Positions 16,664 through 24,816 of a DNA stretch of 64,000 nucleotides are shown piece after piece. Below the pieces are notes generated by a model. The model did no database searches, was not told where the DNA came from, and saw only the letters and a list, made by a program, of their open reading frames with translations. The position numbers were made by a program, and so were the translations under genes. The DNA is from an uncultured Clostridia bacterium (GTDB lineage Bacteria > Bacillota > Clostridia > TANB77 > CAG-508): contig CAKPKE010000008.1 in NCBI GenBank assembly GCA_934167095.1, positions 7,174 to 71,173 on the forward strand. Reading direction: 5' to 3'. The first letter of the stretch is position 1. Each line of letters opens with the position of its first letter.

Positions 16664-18595
16664 ATGGAAAAATTTGAACATGAGTATAATGCAGAGCAAA
16701 TCCAAGTTCTAGAAGGATTAGAAGCTGTAAGAAAAAGACCTGGTATGTATATAGGAAGTGTTTCAATTAGAGGATTACATCATTTAGTATATGAAATTGT
16801 AGATAACTGCGTTGACGAAGCATTAGCTGGTTACTGCACTCATATTCATATTATAATAGAAAAAGGAAACATAATATCAGTAGAAGATGACGGAAGAGGA
16901 ATTCCTGTTGATATACATCCAAAAACAAAAATATCTGCAGCAGAAACTGTTTATACAGTTTTACATGCTGGTGGAAAATTTGGTGGAGATAGCGGATACA
17001 AGGTATCTGGAGGTCTTCACGGTGTTGGTGCATCTGTTGTAAATGCTTTATCTGAATGGTGTGAAGTATTCATTCAAAGAGATGGTGGAGTTTATGAAAT
17101 GAAATTCCAAAGAGGAAAAACTACTGAAAGTCTAAAGAAAACAGGAAATTCAAAAAAGACTGGAACAAAAGTAAGATTTTTAGCAGATGACACAATTTTT
17201 GAAACTCTAGAATATGATTTTGCAACATTAGAAGAAAGATTCAGAGAAATTGCATTCTTAAATAAAGGTCTACATATAACAATTGAAGATCAAAGAGATG
17301 ATGAAAATTTAAAAAAATCAGAATTTTGTTTTGAAGGTGGATTAAGTTCTTTTGTAGAATTCTTAGATAATGGAAAAGAAAAAATTCATCCAAAGCCAAT
17401 TTATGTTGAAAAAGATGGGGAAGTTCCTGTTGAAATAGCACTTCAATATACAACAGCTTATTCTGAAAATATTTATACTTTTGTTAACAATATTAATACT
17501 ATTGAAGGTGGAACTCATTTAGAAGGTTTCAAAAGAGGTCTTACAAAAGTATTTAATGACTATGCAAGAAATCATAAAATATTAAAAGATAAAGATAGTA
17601 ATTTATTAGGAGAAGATATTAGAGAAGGCTTAACTGCAGTAATTTCTGTAAAGGTAAAAGAACCTCAATTTGAAGGGCAAACAAAAACTAAACTTGGAAA
17701 CAGTAATGTTACATTTATAGTTCAATCTATGGTAATTGATGCTTTAGCTCCATTCTTAGAGGAAAATCCTCAAATTGCAAAAGCTATACTTGATAAATGT
17801 ATTAGTGCATCAAGAGCAAGAGAAGCTGCAAGAAAAGCAAGAGAACTTGTTAGAAGAAAGAACTCTTTGGAAAGTACAACTCTTCCTGGAAAGCTTGCGG
17901 ATTGTAGTGAAAAGGATGCTTCACAATGCGAAGTATATATAGTCGAGGGAGATTCTGCAGGTGGTTCTGCAAAGCAAGGAAGAGATAGAAGATATCAAGC
18001 AATTCTTCCACTTTGGGGAAAAATGTTGAATGTAGAAAAAGCTCGTGCTGATAAAATTTATGGAAATGATAAATTAAATCCAGTAATTTTAGCTGTTGGA
18101 GCTGGAATTGGACCTGATTTTGATATAAACAAAATTAGATATGGAAAAGTAATTATAATGGCCGATGCCGATGTTGATGGTGCACACATTAGAACATTAC
18201 TTTTAACATTCTTCTTTAGATATATGAGACCACTTATAGAAAATGGAAATGTTTATTTAGCACAACCACCACTATATAAATTATCTAAAAAAGGAATGCA
18301 AGACATTTATTGCTATACTGATGAAGATTTAGCAAAAGCATATAAAGAGCTAGAAGAAAAAGGTATTGCAAGAGAAAGTTTAGGACTTCAAAGATACAAA
18401 GGTCTAGGAGAAATGAACCCAGAACAATTATGGGAAACAACAATGAATCCTCAAACTAGAATAATGGTAAAAGTAACAATGGATGATGCAATAAAAGCAG
18501 ATCAAATATTTACATTATTAATGGGTGATGAAATCGAACCAAGAAGAGAATTCATAAAAGCAAATGCAAAATATGTAACAAATTTAGATATATAA
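16664..18595 (+). CDS. gyrB: DNA gyrase subunit B
   Basis: 643 residues, the short Gram-positive type. GHKL ATPase domain (EIVDNCVDEALAG, DDGRGIPVD, GLHGVGASVVNALS), transducer, TOPRIM domain (EGDSAGGSAKQGRDR, DADVDGAHIRTLLL) and the C-terminal QRYKGLGEMN. It introduces negative supercoils with GyrA. Shine-Dalgarno AAAGGAAG, ATG 16664; 22 bp after recF, so probably co-transcribed. GyrA is not adjacent: about 3.7 kb of other DNA separates them. Confidence 0.97.
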   Translation: MEKFEHEYNAEQIQVLEGLEAVRKRPGMYIGSVSIRGLHHLVYEIVDNCVDEALAGYCTHIHIIIEKGNIISVEDDGRGIPVDIHPKTKISAAETVYTVLHAGGKFGGDSGYKVSGGLHGVGASVVNALSEWCEVFIQRDGGVYEMKFQRGKTTESLKKTGNSKKTGTKVRFLADDTIFETLEYDFATLEERFREIAFLNKGLHITIEDQRDDENLKKSEFCFEGGLSSFVEFLDNGKEKIHPKPIYVEKDGEVPVEIALQYTTAYSENIYTFVNNINTIEGGTHLEGFKRGLTKVFNDYARNHKILKDKDSNLLGEDIREGLTAVISVKVKEPQFEGQTKTKLGNSNVTFIVQSMVIDALAPFLEENPQIAKAILDKCISASRAREAARKARELVRRKNSLESTTLPGKLADCSEKDASQCEVYIVEGDSAGGSAKQGRDRRYQAILPLWGKMLNVEKARADKIYGNDKLNPVILAVGAGIGPDFDINKIRYGKVIIMADADVDGAHIRTLLLTFFFRYMRPLIENGNVYLAQPPLYKLSKKGMQDIYCYTDEDLAKAYKELEEKGIARESLGLQRYKGLGEMNPEQLWETTMNPQTRIMVKVTMDDAIKADQIFTLLMGDEIEPRREFIKANAKYVTNLDI

Positions 18596-18601
18596 AAGTA
18601 T

Positions 18602-18636
18602 TAATAACCTGTAAGATATTTCTTACAGGTTATTAT
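18602..18636 (+). terminator. Stem-loop after gyrB
   Basis: AATAACCTGTAAGA and TCTTACAGGTTATT form a 14-bp perfect stem with a short loop, directly after the gyrB stop. A long U-run is missing, so it may be a terminator of imperfect type or an mRNA-stabilising end. Confidence 0.6.
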
Positions 18637-18639
18637 CAT

Positions 18640-19100
18640 AAAGCTGATATTAATCTTAGCTAAAACTAATATACCTATCATTGCAATCTGATATATATTA
18701 CTATATAAGCAAACCGCAAGAACAAATATAAAAATCAGTCGCTAGAATATAAAATTACCTATAACAGCCATATTCATCCAAAACCAAGGGACTAATAACA
18801 ACCACTACAAAATAAAAATATACTCATAACATAGAACATATAATACATCCTTTGACCATATACGAAAGAAAATATAGCCTGCAAACGAACGATATGCTCA
18901 TGTCGCCGGCAGTTGCAAACCTAAAATATTAAGCCTGCAACCATCTTTGCTCGAAATATAGTAAACTGTTTTCAACCTACGATATCTCTTTGTTTAACTA
19001 ATATCAACCTTGTAGTAGTATTATGTTCAAAATTAAAAATAATATACAGAAAAATTAAAAAAATTTTTTGTCGAAATATGCACTAATTTTGTATACGAAT
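18640..19100. other. Unexplained 0.46-kb non-coding stretch between gyrB and the VirB4 operon
   Basis: No frame longer than about 45 codons looks coding. The plus strand is poor in G and rich in C, the opposite of neighbouring genes, which suggests that if it is transcribed it is from the minus strand. AGCCTGCAA occurs twice (about 18877 and 18932), and GTTGCA ... TGCAAC can pair around 18915-18940 near CGCCGGCAG. It could be a non-coding RNA, or a decayed minus-strand gene; I cannot decide. Confidence 0.3.
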
Positions 19101-19104
19101 TTGA

Positions 19105-19133
19105 TTGACAAAAGGAATAAAAACAAATAAAAT
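19105..19133 (+). promoter_or_regulatory. Promoter of the VirB4-type operon
   Basis: TTGACA (19105-19110), 17 bp spacer, TAAAAT (19128-19133), about 12 bp before the Shine-Dalgarno AAAGGAGG at 19145-19152. This is a near-consensus vegetative promoter. Confidence 0.7.
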
Positions 19134-19160
19134 AATTAATACGAAAAGGAGGTTATTTAT

Positions 19161-19688
19161 ATTTATAATTCAATTCAAAAATTATTACCTATAGAAGAAA
19201 TTTATAATAATGGAATTATAAAATTAAAAAATAATAATTTAATTAAAATAATAAAAATAATTCCAATAAATTATAATTTAAAATCACAACTCGAAAAAGA
19301 AGCAATATTAAATTCATATAAATTATTTTTAAAAAATTGCAATTTTGATTTTCAAATATTAATTCAAAGCTCAAGAAAAAATTTAGATGAGCACATATTA
19401 AAAATAAAAGAAAATTCCCAATACGAAAAAAATATAAAAAACATAGCAAATAAATATATAGAAAACATACAAAAAATGAACCAAATGAGCCAGTCCGAAG
19501 AAAAAGAATTTTTTATAATTATTGCTCAAAAAAAAGAAAAAAATAATGAAGAAATAATTATTGAACAATTAAATAATAAATTTTTAAAGATAAAAGATTT
19601 TTTATCTAGATGTGGAAATAATATTTTTGAAATAACAGAAGAAAATGAAATTATAAAAATAATAAAAAAATCAATTTATTTTAAATAA
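19161..19688 (+). CDS. TraC/VirB4-N-terminal-like protein with apparent ATT start
   Basis: 175 residues reading YNSIQKLLPIEEIYNNGIIKL..., then IIKIIPINYNLKSQLEKEAI and FDFQILIQSSRKNLDEHI. This pattern (LPIxEI..G.I.LK, NFxLKSxxEKEAI, QILIQS) is that of the small protein encoded just upstream of VirB4 in many conjugation-like clusters, related to the VirB4 N-terminal domain. The frame is open only from 19140, and no ATG, GTG or TTG occurs until residue 105. ATT 19161 lies 8 nt after a perfect AAAGGAGG, so it is the likely initiator; ATT 19155 is too close. Confidence 0.7.
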   Translation: MYNSIQKLLPIEEIYNNGIIKLKNNNLIKIIKIIPINYNLKSQLEKEAILNSYKLFLKNCNFDFQILIQSSRKNLDEHILKIKENSQYEKNIKNIANKYIENIQKMNQMSQSEEKEFFIIIAQKKEKNNEEIIIEQLNNKFLKIKDFLSRCGNNIFEITEENEIIKIIKKSIYFK

Positions 19689-19731
19689 AAAATAAATAAT
19701 TAAATTAAAAAAAAAAAAGGAGAAAAATAAA

Positions 19732-21510
19732 ATAAATAAATTAAAAAATTATGAAATAATTCCAAGTTATATTAATTTTAAAAATCCAAAATTTGTAGAA
19801 ATTGACGATAAATATTCAGCTGGACTTTTAATTATTGACTATTATAGAGAACAAAATGATTTAATTCTTAAAAACTTGATTAATTCTAATGTTAACATAA
19901 ACATATCAATGTTTATAGAAAAACAAAATCCAGAGAAGATAATTAGAGAATTAACATACAATATTGGCAATGTATCAGCAGACCTTAATGCAAAAAACAA
20001 AAACAGGCAAGATATTGACATTATGGCATTTACGTATGATGATGCAAAGTATATTAGAAGACAAATGCAACTTGAGGATGAGGACTTTTATTATCTATAT
20101 ATTTATGTAAACACTTTTGCAGATAATATCAAAGAGTTAGAAGGTAACATAAATAAAATTCAAAGCATACTAGGTTATAATGGAATAAAAAGTAGAAAAG
20201 GATATTTTAGAGAAGAGCAAATTTATTTTTCAACAATGCCATTTTTTATTAATCAAAAAGAAATAAAAAATGCAACAAGAAAAAATATTTTAACAAGTGG
20301 ATTAATTTCTACATATCCTTTTATAACAAATTCTATTTCTGATATGTCTGGAATTTTTATTGGAAAAAATATTTACAATAATTCATTAATATTTATTGAT
20401 AAATATAACGAAGAAAAATATAAAAATGCAAACATGTGTATATTTGGAACAAGTGGTGCTGGTAAATCTTATTATACAAAATTAAATATATTAAGATATT
20501 CATTAATGGGAGTAGAACAGTACATTATAGATCCAGAAAGAGAATACTCCAAACTGTGCGAAAATCTAGGTGGTACACTGGTTAAGATGGGACCATCATC
20601 TGACACTTATGTTAACATATTTGATATAAGAAAAGAGTCATTAGAGGATGGAGAAAAAGGATATTTATCAAATAAAATAATAAAATTAATCGGTTTTTTC
20701 AATTTAATTTTTGGAGAACTTAATGAAGAAGAAAAAGGAATTATCGAAGAAAAAATAATTAATATATATGAAAAGAAAGGAATTAATTTTGATGATAAAT
20801 CTTTATTAAAAAATAATAATGAATTTAAAGAATCAAAAGATATGCCGTTATTAGAAGATTTATTTTTTGAATTTTCAAAAGATATAAATACAAAAAAATT
20901 CCAAATAAAATTAATTCCTTTTGTAAAGGGTTCATTAAATTTTTTTAATAAATATACAAATATTAAAATAAAAAATAAATTAATAGTTGCAGATATATAT
21001 GACTTAGGAGAAGAAAATTTAAAATATGCAATGTACATTTTCATGGAAATATTTTGGGACTATATAAAAAGAGATAGAACAATAAAAAAATCAATATATA
21101 TAGACGAAATTTGGAGATTAATTGGAGTAACTTCAAATAAAGAAGTAGCAAGTTTTGTATATAAAATATTTAAAACAATAAGAAAATATGGAGGAAGTGC
21201 TGTTGCAATAACACAAGATATATCTGATTTATTTAGTCTTGATAGTGGTAACTTTGGAAAAAGTATTTTAAACAACTCAAGTATCAAAAATTTCTTTGCT
21301 TTGGAAGAAGAAAATATAAAGGTGCTAAAAAAATACAGCAATATATCTGACAAAGAAGAAGTTGACATAAAAATGTTAAAAAGAGGAGAAATGCTTATGT
21401 TCGTAGGAGAAGAACATTTAATGGCAAGAGTAGAAAAGTTTGATTATGAAGATGAAATTATAAATAAAAATTTGATAGTAGAAGGAGAAAACAAAGGTGA
21501 TGGAAATTGA
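19732..21510 (+). CDS. VirB4-type conjugation/secretion ATPase with apparent ATA start
   Basis: 592 residues. The N-terminal region continues the VirB4 fold (YEIIPSYINFKNPKFVEID, SAGLLIIDYYREQ, NRQDIDIMAFTYDDAKYIRR). The ATPase domain has Walker A GTSGAGKSYYTK (about 240), DPEREYSKLCENLGGTLVKM, Walker B SIYIDEIWRLIG and AITQDISDLF. VirB4 powers T4SS assembly and substrate transfer at the membrane. The conserved N-terminus lies upstream of the first usable TTG (19876) and ATG (19909). GGAG at 19719-19722 points to ATA 19732 (9 nt) as start. Inserted between gyrB and gyrA. Confidence 0.8.
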   Translation: MNKLKNYEIIPSYINFKNPKFVEIDDKYSAGLLIIDYYREQNDLILKNLINSNVNINISMFIEKQNPEKIIRELTYNIGNVSADLNAKNKNRQDIDIMAFTYDDAKYIRRQMQLEDEDFYYLYIYVNTFADNIKELEGNINKIQSILGYNGIKSRKGYFREEQIYFSTMPFFINQKEIKNATRKNILTSGLISTYPFITNSISDMSGIFIGKNIYNNSLIFIDKYNEEKYKNANMCIFGTSGAGKSYYTKLNILRYSLMGVEQYIIDPEREYSKLCENLGGTLVKMGPSSDTYVNIFDIRKESLEDGEKGYLSNKIIKLIGFFNLIFGELNEEEKGIIEEKIINIYEKKGINFDDKSLLKNNNEFKESKDMPLLEDLFFEFSKDINTKKFQIKLIPFVKGSLNFFNKYTNIKIKNKLIVADIYDLGEENLKYAMYIFMEIFWDYIKRDRTIKKSIYIDEIWRLIGVTSNKEVASFVYKIFKTIRKYGGSAVAITQDISDLFSLDSGNFGKSILNNSSIKNFFALEEENIKVLKKYSNISDKEEVDIKMLKRGEMLMFVGEEHLMARVEKFDYEDEIINKNLIVEGENKGDGN

Positions 21511-22213
21511 AAATAGCTTAAATAATAATTTAGAAAATAATATAGATATTGAAAAAAAGCAAAATAATTTTTTAGAAACTAATATTGGCAAAGCAATAAA
21601 TACTGGATTAAATATTGGACTTAGATATTTATTACCAGATTTAATTGAAGACGAGGTAATACAAATAAAAGATAGTATAATTAGTAATGGAATAAAAGAT
21701 GGTTTGAAAACTGCTGTTGATTCTGCAATTAATTTAGGAAAAAGTACATTAGGAATAATTACAGGAAAATTTGAAAATGTAAACCAAATGCAAACTGCAG
21801 TAAAAACAGGAGGAATAATAGATACTGTTGAAAAATTAGTAGGGAAATCTGTAAATAAATTTGTTAGTTCTGGAAAATTGAATTATAATATTGGAAACAC
21901 AATAACAAAAGGCACTAATGTGTTACTTAGTAATGTAACTAAAAATATTGAAAGCGAGTTTGAAAATCAAGTAAATAACATAGAATATTTAAATAAATAT
22001 ATAAATAATTGGAAAGAGTATTTTAATTCAAAAGATTTTGATGGAATGCAAAGAGAGTATGAAAAAATTAATGCAAGATTAAAAGTCGTAGCACCAATGG
22101 AAAATACAATAAATAGTGCAAAAAATATAAAAAATCTGCATCAGTTAATAAAAAATAATGGAAAAAATTTTGATTTAAGTGATGAAGAATTAGAACTTGC
22201 AAAGTTGTTATAA
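21500..22213 (+). CDS. Unknown protein co-encoded with VirB4
   Basis: 237 residues, overlapping the VirB4 stop by 11 nt, so translationally coupled. ATG 21500 chosen over GTG 21497, with GGAG at 21484-21487. No signal peptide and no clear transmembrane helix; a weakly hydrophobic, Gly-containing middle (GKAINTGLNIGLRYLLPDLI, INLGKSTLGIITGKF) and an alpha-helical acidic C-terminus (NFDLSDEELELAKLL). It contains no cysteine. I do not recognise the family. By position it could be an accessory or substrate of the VirB4 machine. Confidence 0.6.
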   Translation: MEIENSLNNNLENNIDIEKKQNNFLETNIGKAINTGLNIGLRYLLPDLIEDEVIQIKDSIISNGIKDGLKTAVDSAINLGKSTLGIITGKFENVNQMQTAVKTGGIIDTVEKLVGKSVNKFVSSGKLNYNIGNTITKGTNVLLSNVTKNIESEFENQVNNIEYLNKYINNWKEYFNSKDFDGMQREYEKINARLKVVAPMENTINSAKNIKNLHQLIKNNGKNFDLSDEELELAKLL

Positions 22214-22238
22214 ATCTAAGAAAAATAGGCTTTTTTAC

Positions 22239-22267
22239 TTGCAAAAATATGTTAGGTTTAGTATAAT
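22239..22267 (+). promoter_or_regulatory. Promoter of gyrA
   Basis: TTGCAA (22239-22244), 17 bp spacer, TATAAT (22262-22267), in the short gap before gyrA. It shows gyrA is transcribed independently of gyrB here. Confidence 0.65.
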
Positions 22268-22303
22268 ACAAATGTGAAAAATGATACGAAAAGAGGTAAA
22301 AAA

Positions 22304-24760
22304 ATGGCAGGCAAGGATATACAAGAACCAGAAGATAGAAATGGTAAAATTATAGAAAAAGATGTCGAAAAAGAAATGAAAGATGCGTACATGGCGTATG
22401 CAATGAGTGTTATTGTTTCTAGAGCTTTACCTGATGTAAGAGATGGATTAAAGCCGGTTCATAGAAGAATTTTATATACAATGTTTGAAGATGGATTAAC
22501 ATCAGACAAGCCATACAGAAAATCTGCAACAACAGTTGGAGATGTTTTAGGTAGATATCATCCACATGGAGATGCTTCTGTTTATGATGCAATGGTAAGA
22601 ATGGCTCAAACATTCTCACTAAGATATCCATTAGTAGATGGACATGGTAACTTTGGTTCAATCGATGGTGACCCAGCGGCTGCTTATCGTTACACTGAAG
22701 CTAGAATGTCAAAAATATCAGAACTTATGTTATCTGATATTGAAAAAAATACTGTAGATTTCATGCCAAACTTTGATGATAGATTACAAGAACCAACAGT
22801 ATTACCATCAAGAATACCAACATTACTTGTTAATGGTTCATCTGGTATTGCCGTAGGTATGGCAACAAATATACCACCACATAATTTAACAGAAGTAATA
22901 AATGGAATAATAAAAATTATTGATGATGATAATGTAACTGATGAACAATTAATGCAAATTATAAAAGGTCCAGATTTCCCTACAGGAGGTTTAATTCTAG
23001 GAAGAGAGGCTATAAAACAAGCTTACACAACAGGTAGAGGTAAGCTTACAATGAGAGCTGAAGCTGAAATAGAAGAGATGAGTAATGGTAGACAAAAAAT
23101 ACTTGTAACATCACTTCCATACCAAGTAAATAAAGCTAAATTAATTGAAAATATAGCAGACCTTGTTAAAGAGAAAAGAATTGAAGGAATATCTGAACTT
23201 CGTGATGAATCTGATAGAGAAAATGCTGTTAGAATTCATATTGGTTTAAAGAAAGATGCAAATGCAAGAGTTGTATTAAATCAATTATACAAAAATACTC
23301 AAATGCAAGATACATTTGGTGTAATAATGCTTGCATTAGTTGATGGAGAACCTAAAATATTAACTTTAAGACAATGCTTAGATTATTATATAGACCACAG
23401 AAAAAATGTTATACTTCGTAGAACAAAATTCGAATTAGATAAAGCATTAGCAAGAGCTCATATATTAGAGGGATTAAGAATTGCAATTGATAATATCGAT
23501 GAAGTAATTAGAATAATCAGAGAATCTTATGATGATGCTAAAGAACAATTAATGGCAAGATTTGGATTAACTGATATTCAAGCTCAAGCAATACTAGATA
23601 TGAGATTAAAAACTTTATCTGGATTACAAAGAGAAAAAATAGAAGAAGAATATCAAGAACTATTAAAATTAATTGCTCATTTAAGAGAAATATTATCAAG
23701 TGAAAGATTAGTATTTGACATAATTAAGGAAGAGCTAACTGAAATTAAACAAAAATATGGTGATGAAAGATTAACTAAAATTGTTGCTGCCGAAGGAGAA
23801 TTCAACGAAGAAGACCTTATTAAAAATGAGGAAACTGTTGTTGCATTAACTCACTTTGGATATATAAAAAGAATGCCAATAGATACTTATAGAAGCCAAA
23901 AGAGAGGCGGAAAAGGAATAAGTGGAATATCAACTAGAGAAGAGGACTTTGTTAAACAAATATTTATCGCAAATACTCATGATACAGTACTATTCTTTAC
24001 AAATAAAGGTAAATTATATAAACTAAGAGGATTTGAAATTCCAGAAGCAGGAAGAACTGCAAAAGGAACAGCAATAGTAAATCTATTAAGCTTAGATCCA
24101 GGAGAAAAAGTTTCTGCAGTAATACCAGTAAAAACATTTAAAGATGCAAAATTCTTAATAATGGGAACAAAATCAGGATTAATTAAGAAAACACCTCTTG
24201 AAGAATATGATTCAAATAGAAAAACTGGACTTCTTGCTATAAATCTAAAAGATGATGATGAATTAATTGATGTAAGACTAACTGATGGTGAAAATAACAT
24301 AGTTTTAGTTACAACAAAAGGTATGTGCATAACATTTGATGAAAAAGATGTAAGACCAGTAGGAAGATCTGCTCAAGGTGTAATTGGAATAAAACTAGAT
24401 GATGATGACTTTGTTATAGGAATGGAATCAATAATAGCATCAAATAAACAAGCAACATTACTTGCAATTACTGAAAATGGATTTGGTAAGAGAACTGAAC
24501 TTGAAGAGTATAGAGTTCAAAACAGAGGAGGAAAAGGTGTAATAACATACAAAATAACTCCTAAAACTGGTAATATAGTTGGAATAAAAATTGTTGAAGA
24601 AAGTGAAGATGTAATGTTAATTACAAATTCAGGAACAATAATTAGATTTAAAGTTAAAGATGTAAGTGTACTTGGAAGATCTACACAAGGTGTTACTTTA
24701 ATGAGAACAAGTGGAGATGAAAAAGTAGTAAGCATTGAAACTGTTGAACCAGAAGAATAA
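22304..24760 (+). CDS. gyrA: DNA gyrase subunit A
   Basis: 818 residues. Winged-helix/tower region with catalytic tyrosine in AAAYRYTEARMS, the coiled-coil gate, and a C-terminal beta-pinwheel with the GyrA box QKRGGKG. Start ATG 22304 with AGAGGT 6 nt upstream; the frame extends to GTG 22274 without support. In the quinolone-resistance region the sequence is YHPHGDASVYD: the position equal to Escherichia coli Ser83 is alanine. An acidic tail (SIETVEPEE) ends the protein. Confidence 0.97.
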   Translation: MAGKDIQEPEDRNGKIIEKDVEKEMKDAYMAYAMSVIVSRALPDVRDGLKPVHRRILYTMFEDGLTSDKPYRKSATTVGDVLGRYHPHGDASVYDAMVRMAQTFSLRYPLVDGHGNFGSIDGDPAAAYRYTEARMSKISELMLSDIEKNTVDFMPNFDDRLQEPTVLPSRIPTLLVNGSSGIAVGMATNIPPHNLTEVINGIIKIIDDDNVTDEQLMQIIKGPDFPTGGLILGREAIKQAYTTGRGKLTMRAEAEIEEMSNGRQKILVTSLPYQVNKAKLIENIADLVKEKRIEGISELRDESDRENAVRIHIGLKKDANARVVLNQLYKNTQMQDTFGVIMLALVDGEPKILTLRQCLDYYIDHRKNVILRRTKFELDKALARAHILEGLRIAIDNIDEVIRIIRESYDDAKEQLMARFGLTDIQAQAILDMRLKTLSGLQREKIEEEYQELLKLIAHLREILSSERLVFDIIKEELTEIKQKYGDERLTKIVAAEGEFNEEDLIKNEETVVALTHFGYIKRMPIDTYRSQKRGGKGISGISTREEDFVKQIFIANTHDTVLFFTNKGKLYKLRGFEIPEAGRTAKGTAIVNLLSLDPGEKVSAVIPVKTFKDAKFLIMGTKSGLIKKTPLEEYDSNRKTGLLAINLKDDDELIDVRLTDGENNIVLVTTKGMCITFDEKDVRPVGRSAQGVIGIKLDDDDFVIGMESIIASNKQATLLAITENGFGKRTELEEYRVQNRGGKGVITYKITPKTGNIVGIKIVEESEDVMLITNSGTIIRFKVKDVSVLGRSTQGVTLMRTSGDEKVVSIETVEPEE

Positions 24761-24771
24761 TAAATATAATA

Positions 24772-24806
24772 AAAAGAGTTAAGATTATCTAAATCTTAGC
24801 TCTTTA
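24772..24806. terminator. Bidirectional terminator between gyrA and the activase gene
   Basis: AAAGAGTTAAGATT pairs with AATCTTAGCTCTTT, flanked by A-rich and T-rich runs on either side; it can serve both convergent genes. Confidence 0.75.
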
Positions 24807-24816
24807 TTTGTGTATA

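Noticed and set aside
19876..19908. TTG 19876 or ATG 19909 as the VirB4 start
   Set aside because: Neither has a Shine-Dalgarno, and about 48 residues of conserved VirB4-like sequence lie upstream in the same frame after a good GGAG.
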